Assembly (NCBI RefSeq): GCF_023614235.1
Contig: NZ_CP094264.1
Coordinates: forward strand, 372,001-436,000
Direction: 5' to 3'
DNA length: 64,000 nt
From: Streptomyces sp. MRC013
Lineage (GTDB): Bacteria; Actinomycetota; Actinomycetes; Streptomycetales; Streptomycetaceae
Made by a program: the position numbers and the translations under genes. Shown here in pieces: positions 51,632 to 60,270 of this stretch. Each line of letters starts with the position of its first letter. Position 1 is the first letter of the stretch. Below the pieces are notes generated by a model, which was given only the letters and a program-made list of their open reading frames with translations, was not told the DNA's origin and searched no databases.

Positions 51632-51655
51632 GCCCGCGGGACGGACCGGGCGGGG

Positions 51656-51811
51656 CTACCGGTTCTGGCCGCCCAGCATGAACAGCAGGTAGAGGAAGGC
51701 CGCGAAGAGGTGGCCCGCGACCAGGTAGGCGAACAGCCGTATCACGAGGTTGCGGTTGATCCACCGCTCCTGGGTGCTGGGGATGGGGTTCGGGTTCTCC
51801 GGCTCGGGCAT
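51656..51811 (-). CDS. Small membrane protein, DUF6126 type
   Basis: A 51-residue protein with one membrane helix: a charged, Pro-rich N-terminus (PEPENPNPIPSTQERWINRN) and then LVIRLFAYLVAGHLFAAFLYLLFMLGGQNR. The pattern RW...VIR-FxY-GHLFAAF-LLF is that of the tiny DUF6126 proteins found next to XRE-cupin regulators. The ATG at 51811 has GAGAGGTACACC. It follows the XRE-cupin gene by 19 bases and is probably co-transcribed. Function unknown. Confidence 0.82.
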   Translation of the reverse strand: MPEPENPNPIPSTQERWINRNLVIRLFAYLVAGHLFAAFLYLLFMLGGQNR

Positions 51812-51830
51812 GGTGTACCTCTCGGTCGTC

Positions 51831-52442
51831 TCAGTGTCGCTGGGCGGTGACGTCGCCGAGGCAGAGGTCGGCGGCGGGGCTCTGCACGAGGGTGTGGACG
51901 AACAGCAGCTCGGCCCCGCCGCGGGTGGCCGCGGCGATCCGGTGCGGGGTGAGCGAGTCGAAGTGGGCGCTGTCACCGGGGTCGAGGACGTGCACGGCGT
52001 CGCCGAGCGCCAGCCGCACGCGCCCGGCGAGCACGTACAGCCACTCCTCGCCCGGGTGGACCCGGACCACGTCGCGCAGCCCGGTGTACGGGACCTCGAC
52101 GCGCAGCGCCTGCATGGCCCGGTTGGCCGCGCCCGCCTGGTAGTACGTCCAGCCGCCGGCCTCCACGGGTTCGGCCCGGCCGGCGCGGACGACCGGGTCC
52201 GCGGCGGGGGCCGCCTCGCCGAGCAGCTCGGACACCGTCGTACCGTAGGTGCGGGCGAGCCCGAGCAGCATCGGCAGCGAGGGCTGGCGCCGACCGGTCT
52301 CCAGACGGGACAGGTGTGCCGGGGAGAGCCCGGCGCGCCGGGCGGCCGCCTCCAGGGTCAGGCCCCTGCGGCGGCGCAGGGCGCGCAACCGGGGCGCGAC
52401 GTCCGGCACGCCTTCGGCCGGCTCCCCTTCGAGGGTCGTCAT
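51831..52442 (-). CDS. XRE-family regulator with C-terminal cupin
   Basis: A 203-residue transcription regulator. Residues about 15-75: helix-turn-helix XRE (LRALRRRRGLTLEAAARRAGLSPAHLSRLETGRRQPSLPMLLGLARTYGTTVSELLGE). Residues about 110-190: cupin (YTGLRDVVRVHPGEEWLYVLAGRVRLALGDAVHVLDPGDSAHFDSLTPHRI), with the metal-binding His/Glu of HPGEEW and H. Such proteins often sense a small amine or acid and control a neighbouring gene. The ATG at 52442 follows ATGACGACC text with a weak ribosome binding site. An inverted-repeat operator sits just upstream, within 60 bases. It is co-transcribed with the DUF6126 gene and lies beyond the end of the hopanoid operon. Confidence 0.9.
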   Translation of the reverse strand: MTTLEGEPAEGVPDVAPRLRALRRRRGLTLEAAARRAGLSPAHLSRLETGRRQPSLPMLLGLARTYGTTVSELLGEAAPAADPVVRAGRAEPVEAGGWTYYQAGAANRAMQALRVEVPYTGLRDVVRVHPGEEWLYVLAGRVRLALGDAVHVLDPGDSAHFDSLTPHRIAAATRGGAELLFVHTLVQSPAADLCLGDVTAQRH

Positions 52443-52472
52443 GGGACCATTGCGCCAGCGATTTTCCTCTGA

Positions 52473-52499
52473 GGCAAATCTCTTGCCCCGGAGGCAAGA
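52473..52499. promoter_or_regulatory. Operator region of the XRE-cupin gene
   Basis: Two overlapping inverted repeats share an arm: GGCAA-ATCTC-TTGCC (52473-52487) and TCTTGCC-CCGGA-GGCAAGA (52481-52499). The two dyads, 8 bases apart, look like paired sites for a dimeric regulator such as the XRE-cupin protein itself. The region stops against the 3' end of hpnO. Confidence 0.75.
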
Positions 52500-52500
52500 A

Positions 52501-53886
52501 TCAGCGGTTGAGGACGGCCTGCCTGACCAGGGTGCGGCCGAAGTCCCAGACCAGTCCACCGCCGCTGTGCGCCTCGTCCATCACGGCGGTGAACGCGGTG
52601 ACGAACCGGTCGACGTCCTCCTCTCCGATGATCAGCGGCGGGATCAGTTTGATCACTTCGAGGCGGTCGCCGGAGACCTGGGTGAGGATCCGGTGCCGCT
52701 GCAGCAGCGGCACGACGACCATCTGTGCGAAGAGCCCCTTGCGGGCCGACTGGAGCATCGTCCAGCGGCCCCGCAGGGCCAGCGACGAAGGCCGGCCGAA
52801 CTCGATCCCGATCATCAGGCCGCGCCCGCGCACCTCCCGGAGCATCTCGTACCGGTCGACGAGCTCCGCGAGCCGGGACTTCAGCAGGGCGCCGGTGCGC
52901 CGGGCGTTCCCGACGAGGTCCTCGTCGTCCAGGACGGCGAGGACGGCCAGGCCCGCGGCCATGGCCTGGGCGTTGGACCCGAAGCTCGCCGAGTGGACGA
53001 CGACGCGGTCCATCGACGAGTAGACCTTCCGGAAGATCCAGTCCCTGCCGAGGGTGGCGCTGACCGGCACGTACCCGCCGGACAGGGCCTTGGCGACGCA
53101 GACCAGGTCGGGCTCGACGCCCTCCTCGTGCTGATAGGCGTAGAAGTCGCCGGTGCGGCCGAGGCCGGTCTGCACCTCGTCGGCGATGAGCAGGGCGCCC
53201 CGCCGGTGCAGCAGGTCCTGGGCCGCGCGCAGGAAGCCGGGCGGGGCCGCGTGGACGCCCTTGCCCTGGACGGGCTCCACGATCAGCGCGGCCACGTCGC
53301 CGCGCCCCAGCTCCCGCTCCAGGGCGTCGAGGTCGCCCAGCCCGACCGCGGTGTCGGGGAGCAGCGGGGCGAAGCCGTCGCGGAAGCAGTCCTCGCCGTT
53401 GACGGAGAGCGCCCCGGTGGTGAGCCCGTGGAAGGCGTGGGCGCAGTACAGGACGCGCGGGCGGCCGGTGGCGCGGCGGGCGAACTTCAGGGCGGTCTCC
53501 ACCGCCTCGGCGCCGCTGTTGCCGAAGTGGACCCGGTCCAGGTGGGGCGAGTGGGCCAGCAGCCGCTCGGCGAGGAGGCCGGGCAGCGGGGCGCAGTCGA
53601 ACCGGGTGAGGTCGGGCAGGGAGAGGTCGAGGACGTCGTGGAGGGCACGGCGCACCACGGGGTGGTGGCGGCCCAGGCCCATGACGCCGAAGCCGGCCAG
53701 CATGTCGAGGTAGTCGTTGCCCTCGGCGTCCCAGAAGTGGGCGCCCTCGGCACGTTCGTACATCTTGTCGAAGCCGATGGTGTGCAACATGCGGGGCAGC
53801 TGGTGGTTGAGGTGCCGGGCGTGCAGCCCGTACCGCTCGGACGCGCGGTCCGCGAGCAGCGCGCCGAGGTCGAAACCGGTGCTCAT
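52501..53886 (-). CDS. hpnO: Aminobacteriohopanetriol-type aminotransferase (HpnO)
   Basis: A PLP-dependent class III aminotransferase of 461 residues. Signatures: YLDMLAGFGVMGLGRHHPVV, VHFGNSGAEAVETALKFARRATGRPRVLYCAHAFHGLT, AALIVEPVQGKGVHAAPPGFL, LLIADEVQTGLGRTGDFYAYQHEEGVEPDLVCVAKALSGGYVP (the lysine of AKALSGG binds PLP). It is the last gene of the hopanoid operon, after hpnH by 10 bases, where the aminotransferase makes aminobacteriohopanetriol from the ribosylhopane-derived side chain. The ATG at 53886 follows a GAGGAGCCGCAC leader. Function is inferred from position and family. Confidence 0.92.
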   Translation of the reverse strand: MSTGFDLGALLADRASERYGLHARHLNHQLPRMLHTIGFDKMYERAEGAHFWDAEGNDYLDMLAGFGVMGLGRHHPVVRRALHDVLDLSLPDLTRFDCAPLPGLLAERLLAHSPHLDRVHFGNSGAEAVETALKFARRATGRPRVLYCAHAFHGLTTGALSVNGEDCFRDGFAPLLPDTAVGLGDLDALERELGRGDVAALIVEPVQGKGVHAAPPGFLRAAQDLLHRRGALLIADEVQTGLGRTGDFYAYQHEEGVEPDLVCVAKALSGGYVPVSATLGRDWIFRKVYSSMDRVVVHSASFGSNAQAMAAGLAVLAVLDDEDLVGNARRTGALLKSRLAELVDRYEMLREVRGRGLMIGIEFGRPSSLALRGRWTMLQSARKGLFAQMVVVPLLQRHRILTQVSGDRLEVIKLIPPLIIGEEDVDRFVTAFTAVMDEAHSGGGLVWDFGRTLVRQAVLNR

Positions 53887-53896
53887 GTGCGGCTCC

Positions 53897-54919
53897 TCAG
53901 GCCTGTCGGGCGGAGAGGGCCTCCCGGGCGGCGCGCAGGGATTCGCGCAGGGAGCCCATGGTGGCGAGGACGGCGGTCGGCTCGTACCCGCAGTGCGCCA
54001 TGCAGTTGGCGCAGCGCGGGTCCCTGCCGCGGCCGTACGCGTCCCAGTCGGTCTCTTCGACGAGCTCGCGGTAGGTCGGGACGTACCCGTCGCCCATCAG
54101 GTAGCAGGGGCGCTGCCAGCCGAAGAGGGAGTAGTTGGGGATGGCCCAGGCGGTGCAGGGGAAGTCGACCCTGCCCTCCAGGAAGTCGAGGAACAGCGGC
54201 GAGTGGTTGAGGCGCCAGCGGCGCCGGTTGCCGCCGGCGAAGGCCTTCCTGAAGAGTTCCCGGGTCTGCTCGACGCCGAGGAAGTGCTCCTGGTCGGGCG
54301 CCTTCTCGTAGGCGTACGCGGGCGAGATCATCATCTGGTCGACGCGGAGGTCGTCGTTGAGGAAGTCGAGGACCTCGACGACGGTCTGCGGGGTGTCGGT
54401 GTTGAAGAAGGTGGAGTTGGTGGTGACGCGGAACCCGCGGCGCTTCGCCTCCCTGACCGCGGCGACGGCCTCGTCGAACACGCCCTCCTTGGCGACGGAC
54501 TCGTCGTGGCGCTCCCGCAGCCCGTCGATGTGGACGGCGAAGGCGAAGTAGCGCGACGGGGCGAAGTCGTCCATCCTGCGCCGGAGCAGCAGCGCGTTGG
54601 TGCAGAGGAAGACGTACTTGCGGCGGGCGACGAGCTGGCGCACGATGTCGCCGATCTGCGGGTGCATCAGCGGTTCCCCACCGGCGATGGAGACCATGGG
54701 CGCCCCGGACTCCAGGACCGCTCCGACCGCCTGGGCGACGGGCATGCGCTGCTTCAGGACTCCGGCGGGGTGCTGGATCTTCCCGCAGCCCTCGCACTTC
54801 AGGTTGCAGGCGTAGAGCGGTTCGAGTTCGACGATGAGGGGGAACTTCTCGCGCTTGCGGAGCCTCTGTCCGAGCAGATATGTCCCGACCCGGACGGTCT
54901 GGCGGAGCGGCATGGCCAT
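53897..54919 (-). CDS. hpnH: Adenosyl-hopene transferase (HpnH), radical SAM
   Basis: A 340-residue radical SAM enzyme that couples the 5'-deoxyadenosyl radical to diploptene to give adenosylhopane. 4Fe-4S motif ELEPLYACNLKCEGCGKIQHP (CxxxCxxC) near residue 35, then SIAGGEPLMHPQIGDIV, FLCTNALLL, FAVHIDGLRERHDESV and TNSTFFNTDTP. The C-terminal cysteines in RDPRCANCMAHCGYEP are family-conserved. The ATG at 54919 (AGGAGG 8 bases upstream) is preferred to the ATG two codons later. It is 5 bases from the hpnG stop. Confidence 0.95.
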   Translation of the reverse strand: MAMPLRQTVRVGTYLLGQRLRKREKFPLIVELEPLYACNLKCEGCGKIQHPAGVLKQRMPVAQAVGAVLESGAPMVSIAGGEPLMHPQIGDIVRQLVARRKYVFLCTNALLLRRRMDDFAPSRYFAFAVHIDGLRERHDESVAKEGVFDEAVAAVREAKRRGFRVTTNSTFFNTDTPQTVVEVLDFLNDDLRVDQMMISPAYAYEKAPDQEHFLGVEQTRELFRKAFAGGNRRRWRLNHSPLFLDFLEGRVDFPCTAWAIPNYSLFGWQRPCYLMGDGYVPTYRELVEETDWDAYGRGRDPRCANCMAHCGYEPTAVLATMGSLRESLRAAREALSARQA

Positions 54920-54924
54920 CTGGC

Positions 54925-55616
54925 TCACCTCCTGGGGGGCGGCAGGGAACGGTGCCATTCCTGGAACGCGGGGAGGACGGCACGGAGAACACGGAAGGCT
55001 GATATTCCACCGTGTACCGTCCCGATCCGGACCAGTTCGTGCTCCGGGGCGTCCACGACCACCCGGACGGCGGCAACCGGCCGGGGCCCGGCCGCCAGCG
55101 CGGTGTGCAGAGTGGCGGCGGACTCCATGTCCACCGCCAGTGCGCCCGTGGCGCGCAGGGCCGTCCGCTCCCGGCCGCGTACGACGTGGTCGGATCCGGC
55201 CAGCGGCCCCGTGTGGACCGTCCGTCCCGGCAGCGCCCGTGCCAGGGCGGCCACGAGCGCCTCGGGGGCCGTGCAGGGGGTGGCGCCGTGCGGGCCGCGC
55301 GTCTCGTCGGCGACGACCAGGTCGCCGGGGCGCATCCCGGGGGCGAGCCCGGCGCAGAAGCCGGAGGCGACGACGGCGGCGGTGCGCAGCGGCCCTTCCC
55401 GCAGGGCGCCGGCCACCGCGCGGCGGGCGCGCCCGGGCCCCATGCCGGTGCGCAGCAGGACCGCCCGGCCCCGCGCGCCGCCCGCCGCGCGGCCGCCGCG
55501 CAGGGCGAGGTGCTCGATGCCGAGCGCGCAGGCGACCAGCAGCGGCGGCGGTGGAAGGGGTGCTCCCGCCGCGGGGGGCCGGGGGGCCGGAGCGCCCGGC
55601 CGGGGCCGGGGGCCAC
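54925..55616 (-). CDS. hpnG: Hopanoid phosphorylase HpnG (frameshifted at N-terminus)
   Basis: Purine nucleoside phosphorylase-like enzyme that cleaves adenine from adenosylhopane, giving ribosylhopane after later steps. The body reads LLVACALGIEHLALRGG, VLLRTGMGPGRARRAV, VVASGFCAGLAPGMRPGDLVVADETRGPHG, TGPLAGSDHVVRGRERTAL and AVDMESAATLHTALAAG, a complete phosphorylase core. This frame has no start codon of its own; the only suitable start, GTG 55616, abuts the shc stop (TGA-GTG) but lies in another frame, and the span is one base short. A missing base in the G/C runs at 55571-55603 restores it. It lies in the operon between shc and hpnH. Confidence 0.88.
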
Positions 55617-57602
55617 TCAGCGCCCCTCGCCGACGGCGGGTCCCCCGCGGACGTACCGGCCGAGCGCGGTGAGCGGGAAGACCTGCCGGTACAGGTGGTA
55701 GTTGATGGAGAAGTCCCAGGGGAAGCCGGTGCCGGTGAAGTACGGCTCGTCCCAGGAGCCGTCCTCCCGCTGCGTACGGGCCAGCCAGGCCACGCCGCGC
55801 CCCACGGCGGCGGAGTCCCGCTCCCCCGCCGCGAGCAGCGCCAGCAGCGCCCAGGCGGTCTGGGAGGCCGTGGATGCGCCGCGGCCGATCCACCCCTCGT
55901 CCCGGTACGAGCGGAGGTCCTCGCCCCAGCCCCCGTCGTCGTTCTGCACCGACTCCAGCCAGGCGACGGCCCGCCGGATCGCCGGGTGCGCGGCGGGCAG
56001 CCCCGCGGCGGTGAGGGCGGGCACGACGGAGCCCGTGCCGTAGACGTGGTTGACGCCCCAGCGGCCGAACCAGGAGCCCCGGGGGTCCTGTTCGGCGAGG
56101 AGCCAGGCGACGCCCCGGCGGGTGCGCGGGTCGTGGGCGCGGCCCTCGTGGGCGAGCATCTCCACCACGTGGGCGGTGACGTCGGCGGAGGGCGGGTCGA
56201 TGACTTCGCCGAAGTCACAGAACGGCAGCCGGTTGGGCAGGCGGCTGGTGTTGTCCGCGTCGAACGCGGCCCAGGCGCCGTCGCGGCACTGCATGCCGAG
56301 GGTCCAGCGGACGCCGCGCTCGACCGCCGCGTCGACCCGGGCCGGGTCCGGGTGACGCACCCGGCGCAGGGCGAGGACGACCTCGGCGGTGTCGTCGATG
56401 TCGGGGTAGGTGTCGTTGTGGAACTCGAACGCCCAGCCGCCTGGCGGCAGGCCGGGCCGGCGCACGGCCCAGTCGCCGGGCCGCACCACCTGCTCGGCGA
56501 GGAGCCAGTCGGCGGCCCTGACGAGGGCGGGGTGGTCGGGCGGGAGCCCGGCGTCGGCGAGGGCGACGGTGGCGAGGCAGGTGTCCCAGACGGGTGACTG
56601 GCACGCCTCGACCATGCGGGCGCCGTCGTCGCGCCGGACCGTGAACCGGTCCAGCGAGTCGAGTCCGGCGCGCATCACGGGATGCCCGAGGTCGTAGCCG
56701 AGGAGGTGGAGGGCGATCAGCGAGTAGACGGCCGGGGGCTGGATGCCGCCCCAGCAGCCGTCGTTCTCCTGCCGCTCGACGATCCACCGGCCGGCGGCGT
56801 TCATCGCGGCCCGGCGCAGGGCGCGCGGCGCGATCCGGCGGTAGCGGCGCAGCGCCCCGTCGAGCCGCTGGAACAGCCCGTCCCAGGTGTTGGCCGGGGC
56901 GAGGGGCCGCGGCGGGCTGGGGCGGCGCGGGTCGGTGTGCAGTTCGTCCAGCGCGAAGGGTGCGGGGCGGACGGGGCGCTTGGCGGAGACGACGGTGAGC
57001 GGCACGATCGTCTGCCGGGCCCACTGCCCGAAGGCGTAGACGTTCAGCGGGAACCAGGGCGGCAGGTAGATCATCTCGGGCGGGAGCTCCGGCAGGTCCT
57101 CCCACCTCCACCAGCCGAACAGCGCCAGCCAGATCCGGGTGAAGACGCGGCTCGCCGCGATGCCGCCGTGTCCGCGGACCCAGGCGGCGGCGCGGGCCAT
57201 GTGCGGGGCGTCGGGCGCGTCCCCGGCGAGGCGCAGGGCGACGTACGCCTCGATGGTGGCCGAGAGGTCGCCGGGACCGCCGTGGAAGGTGGCCCAGGTG
57301 CCGTCCTCGCGCTGTTCGCCCCGGACGAAGAGGGCGGCGGCCTCGGTGGTGGCCTCGTCGCGGATGCCGAGGAACTGGCGCAGGAGCAGGTCCTCGGCGT
57401 CCATGGTGACGTTGGTCTCCAGGTCCCCCTTCCACCAGCCCTCGGCGTCCTGCCGGCCGAGGAGGTGGTCGACGGAGCGGCGCATCGCGGTCTCCGCGGC
57501 GGTGCCCAGGTCCGTCCCGGCGGCGGTGGTGGCGGCCGTGCGGTGGACCCCGGCGGTCGTGGCCGTCGCGGGGCCCGCGCCCCCGTCGGTCGTCGCTGTC
57601 AT
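55617..57602 (-). CDS. shc: Squalene-hopene cyclase (Shc/HpnF)
   Basis: Cyclises squalene to hopene and hopanol. The 661-residue protein has the catalytic motif DIDDTAE (DxDDTA, Asp acid) in FEFHNDTYPDIDDTAEVVLAL, and several QW repeats (DGTWATFHGGPGDLS, DGAWAAFDAD, GSWFGRWG, DDGGWGEDL, EDGSWDEPYFTGTGFPWDF). A family core, PPEMIYLPPWFPLNVYAFGQWARQTIVPL, is present. The ATG at 57602 is preceded by GAAGGGGAAGCC. A 160-bp gap with a hairpin separates it from the upstream polyprenyl synthase gene. It is membrane-associated by family, not by visible helices. Confidence 0.97.
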   Translation of the reverse strand: MTATTDGGAGPATATTAGVHRTAATTAAGTDLGTAAETAMRRSVDHLLGRQDAEGWWKGDLETNVTMDAEDLLLRQFLGIRDEATTEAAALFVRGEQREDGTWATFHGGPGDLSATIEAYVALRLAGDAPDAPHMARAAAWVRGHGGIAASRVFTRIWLALFGWWRWEDLPELPPEMIYLPPWFPLNVYAFGQWARQTIVPLTVVSAKRPVRPAPFALDELHTDPRRPSPPRPLAPANTWDGLFQRLDGALRRYRRIAPRALRRAAMNAAGRWIVERQENDGCWGGIQPPAVYSLIALHLLGYDLGHPVMRAGLDSLDRFTVRRDDGARMVEACQSPVWDTCLATVALADAGLPPDHPALVRAADWLLAEQVVRPGDWAVRRPGLPPGGWAFEFHNDTYPDIDDTAEVVLALRRVRHPDPARVDAAVERGVRWTLGMQCRDGAWAAFDADNTSRLPNRLPFCDFGEVIDPPSADVTAHVVEMLAHEGRAHDPRTRRGVAWLLAEQDPRGSWFGRWGVNHVYGTGSVVPALTAAGLPAAHPAIRRAVAWLESVQNDDGGWGEDLRSYRDEGWIGRGASTASQTAWALLALLAAGERDSAAVGRGVAWLARTQREDGSWDEPYFTGTGFPWDFSINYHLYRQVFPLTALGRYVRGGPAVGEGR

Positions 57603-57647
57603 GGCTTCCCCTTCGTGCAGTGGACGTGCTGCTGCGGGTCTGCCGTC

Positions 57648-57682
57648 GGCCGGTGCCGTGCGCCACGCGCACGGCACCGGCC
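57648..57682. terminator. 15-bp perfect hairpin in the hopanoid operon, upstream of shc
   Basis: GGCCGGTGCCGTGCG pairs with CGCACGGCACCGGCC around CCACG. It lies 80 bases after the polyprenyl synthase gene and 46 bases before shc. It has no T-run. It may attenuate readthrough between the early (hpnCDE) and late (shc-hpnGHO) genes or stabilise an mRNA end. Confidence 0.6.
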
Positions 57683-57762
57683 GCCGACCGCGACGTCATA
57701 TGTGCCGGATCGGCCTCCTCGGCCCGGGGAGGGGGCGGCCCCGGGCGCGCTGCCGGCCGCGG

Positions 57763-58830
57763 TCATCGCTTCCGTACGACGACGAAGTGGGCGAGCGCGG
57801 TGAACCGGTCCCGGACCCGGCCCGGCATGTCGACGCCGTCCAGCGCCCCGAGGGCGACGGCGTACTGCCGGCGGGCCTCCTCGGCGGTCCACTCGCGGCC
57901 GCCGGCCTTCTCGATGAGGGCGGCGCGGGCGGCGAACTCCTTCTCGGAGAACGCGTCGAGGTCCTGGGACTTGGCGTCGGCGGCGAGCAGTTCGCCGAGG
58001 CGCTCGGAGGCCGGCCCGCCGGCGGCGAGCGCGGCGACGACCGGGAGCGACTTCTTGCGCTGGCGCAGGTCGCTCCAGGTCCGCTTGCCGGTCGACTCCG
58101 GGTCGCCCCAGATGCCGAGCAGGTCGTCGACGGCCTGGAAGGCGAGGCCGAGGTGGTGGCCGTACGCCTCCAGGGCGTCGGCGGTGCGGTCGTCGGCGCC
58201 GCCGAGGACGGCGCCGATGGAGGCCGAGCAGGCCAGCAGGGCGCCGGTCTTGTTGCCCTCCATCTCCAGGCACTCCTCGACGGTGACCCGCTCGCGGTGC
58301 TCGTAGGAGATGTCCTGCGCCTGGCCGTCGATCAGCTTGCGGGTGGCGGCGGTCAGCCGGCGGGTGGCGCGGCCGGCCTCGACGGTGCCGAGCTCCAGCA
58401 GCACCTCGCCCGCGAGGGCGAACAGCGCGTCGCCGACGAGGATCGCCTGGGCGGGCCCGTGCACCTTCCACACCGTGTCGCGGTGGCGGCGCTGCTCGTC
58501 CCCGTCCATCAGGTCGTCGTGCAGCAGCGAGAAGTTGTGGACGAGCTCCACGGCGACGGCGCCGGGGACGCCGGTCTCCGGCGGGGCGCCGGCCGCCTCG
58601 GCGGACAGCAGCGCGAGGGCCGGCCGGACGGCCTTGCCTCCGTCCCCCTCGGCGGGCCGCCCCAGGGCGTCGATCCAGCCGAAGTGGTAGGCGGCGACGG
58701 TGTCCATGGGCTTCGCGAGCCGGTCCACGGCCGCGCGCAGCACGGGGGTGGCCAGGGTCCGTCCGCGGTCCAGCAGCGCGGCGACCTCCGCTGCGTCGAC
58801 GGCGGGGCTCGCCGGGGGCACTGTCGGCAC
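57763..58830 (-). CDS. Polyprenyl (farnesyl) diphosphate synthase of the hopanoid operon
   Basis: A 355-residue class I trans-prenyltransferase making the C15 diphosphate used for squalene. First aspartate-rich motif LLHDDLMDGDE, second motif QAVDDLLGIWGDP (DDxxD type), with GKAVRPALALLSAEAAG and SYEHRERVTVEECLEMEGNKTGALLACSASIGA. The GTG at 58830 has an AGAGGAGAG ribosome binding site; the ATG at 58863 overlaps the hpnE stop and gives an 11-residue extension. It lies between hpnE and shc, as in other streptomycete hopanoid clusters. Product chain length is inferred. Confidence 0.93.
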   Translation of the reverse strand: MPTVPPASPAVDAAEVAALLDRGRTLATPVLRAAVDRLAKPMDTVAAYHFGWIDALGRPAEGDGGKAVRPALALLSAEAAGAPPETGVPGAVAVELVHNFSLLHDDLMDGDEQRRHRDTVWKVHGPAQAILVGDALFALAGEVLLELGTVEAGRATRRLTAATRKLIDGQAQDISYEHRERVTVEECLEMEGNKTGALLACSASIGAVLGGADDRTADALEAYGHHLGLAFQAVDDLLGIWGDPESTGKRTWSDLRQRKKSLPVVAALAAGGPASERLGELLAADAKSQDLDAFSEKEFAARAALIEKAGGREWTAEEARRQYAVALGALDGVDMPGRVRDRFTALAHFVVVRKR

Positions 58831-58859
58831 GGTCTCTCCTCTTTTTCCTGTACTCGGTC

Positions 58860-60230
58860 TCATGCCGCCTCCCCGAGCGGGTGCACGTGGGGACGGCCGA
58901 GGACCGAGAGAGCGGCGGCCGCGGCGGTGAGGCCGCTGCGTACCGCTCCTTCCATGGTGGCGGGCCAGCCGGTGGCGGTCCACGAGCCCGCAAGATACAG
59001 GCCCGGCAGGCGAGTTCGGGCGCCGGGGCGGAGCCGGCCGACGCCCGGCGCGGGGGCGAACGTCGCCGTCCGCTCGCGGGTCACGAAGAAGTCCTCGACA
59101 CGGGCGTGCCGGGCGGGCGGCAGCAGCCGCTCCAGCTCCGGCAGGTAGCGGGCGCGCAGGTCGGCCACCGGGGTGTCGATCTCGTCCTCGGCGGCCGACT
59201 GGGAGACGGCCAGGTACTGGCCGCCGCCGCGGAGGCCGGAGGCCTCCGTCCGGTCGAAGACCCACTGGACGGGTGACCCGATCGCGGCGAAGAACGGGCG
59301 CCGCAGGACCGGGCGGTCGTACAGCACGTGGACGTTGAGGATCGGCGCGGTGCCGATCCTCAGGAGGTCGCCGGGGGCGTCGAGGGCGCCGGGCGGGAGG
59401 AGGCCGTGGGCCTCGCGCTGCGGTACGGCGAGGACGACGAGGTCCGCCTCCAGGGAGTCCCCGGGCACGTCGACGGTCCAGCCGCCGCCGGCGGGGGCGA
59501 CGGCGGCGGCCTTGGTGCGGACGGCGATCCGCACGCCGCGGGCTTCGAGGGCCCGGCGGGCGAGGGTGTCGTGGAGGTGGCCGAGGGGGACGCGGGCCCA
59601 GCCGATGTCGGCGGCGCCCGGGGCGGAGAGGAGGCCGGTCCTGAACACCGTCGCGGCGAGGGCGAGGGAGGAGCGCGCGGCGGGGGCGTTGAGGGTGGCG
59701 ACGCCGACGAGGTCCCACAGGGCCTCCACGGCGCGGCGCGACTGGCCGTGGCGGGCGAGCCAGCCGGCGAAGTCGGTCGCGTCGAGGGCGGGGTCGGCGG
59801 GGTCGAGGGACTTCAGGGCGAGGGCGGCCCGGCCGGCGGCCAGCCGTTCGGCGGGCGACAGGTGGGGGTAGGCGGCGAGGCTCGCCGCCAGGTGCAGGGG
59901 CACGGGCAGGGCGGCGCGGCGCAGCCGGCCCAGGCGGGCGCCGCGCGGGCCGCCGGCGTCCAGGACGGGCACGTCGAGGCGGTCCTGGACGGGTGCGAGG
60001 TGCGATCCGCCGACGCGGTCGAGGAACCAGCGGTACGCGGTGCAGCAGCGCAGGTACACGTGCTGGCCGTTGTCGACGGCGAGGTCGCCGCGGCGGAACG
60101 AGAACGCCAGTCCGCCGAGGCGGGGGCGGCCCTCCAGGAGGGTGACCCGCAGCCCCGCGTCGGCGAGGCGCAGGGCGGCGGTGGTCCCGGCGACGCCCCC
60201 GCCCACGACGACGGCGTGGCGGCCGCTCAT
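58860..60230 (-). CDS. hpnE: Hydroxysqualene dehydroxylase (HpnE)
   Basis: A 456-residue FAD enzyme that reduces hydroxysqualene to squalene. N-terminal FAD motif HAVVVGGGVAGTTAALRLADAGLRVTLLEGRPRLGG, followed by DNGQHVYLRCCTAYRWFLDRVG, the family's LNAPAARSSLALAATVFRTGLLSAPGAADIGWARVPLG and a C-terminal LYLAGSWTATGWPATMEGAVRSGLTAA. The DNGQHVxxxCC block is specific to this desaturase-like family. The ATG at 60230 starts at the FAD strand. It is the third enzyme of the C-D-E squalene route in the operon. Confidence 0.95.
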   Translation of the reverse strand: MSGRHAVVVGGGVAGTTAALRLADAGLRVTLLEGRPRLGGLAFSFRRGDLAVDNGQHVYLRCCTAYRWFLDRVGGSHLAPVQDRLDVPVLDAGGPRGARLGRLRRAALPVPLHLAASLAAYPHLSPAERLAAGRAALALKSLDPADPALDATDFAGWLARHGQSRRAVEALWDLVGVATLNAPAARSSLALAATVFRTGLLSAPGAADIGWARVPLGHLHDTLARRALEARGVRIAVRTKAAAVAPAGGGWTVDVPGDSLEADLVVLAVPQREAHGLLPPGALDAPGDLLRIGTAPILNVHVLYDRPVLRRPFFAAIGSPVQWVFDRTEASGLRGGGQYLAVSQSAAEDEIDTPVADLRARYLPELERLLPPARHARVEDFFVTRERTATFAPAPGVGRLRPGARTRLPGLYLAGSWTATGWPATMEGAVRSGLTAAAAALSVLGRPHVHPLGEAA

Positions 60231-60270
60231 CCGCGGCCCCCCGGGTGTCCTCGGTGCGTCGGGCGCGGGT

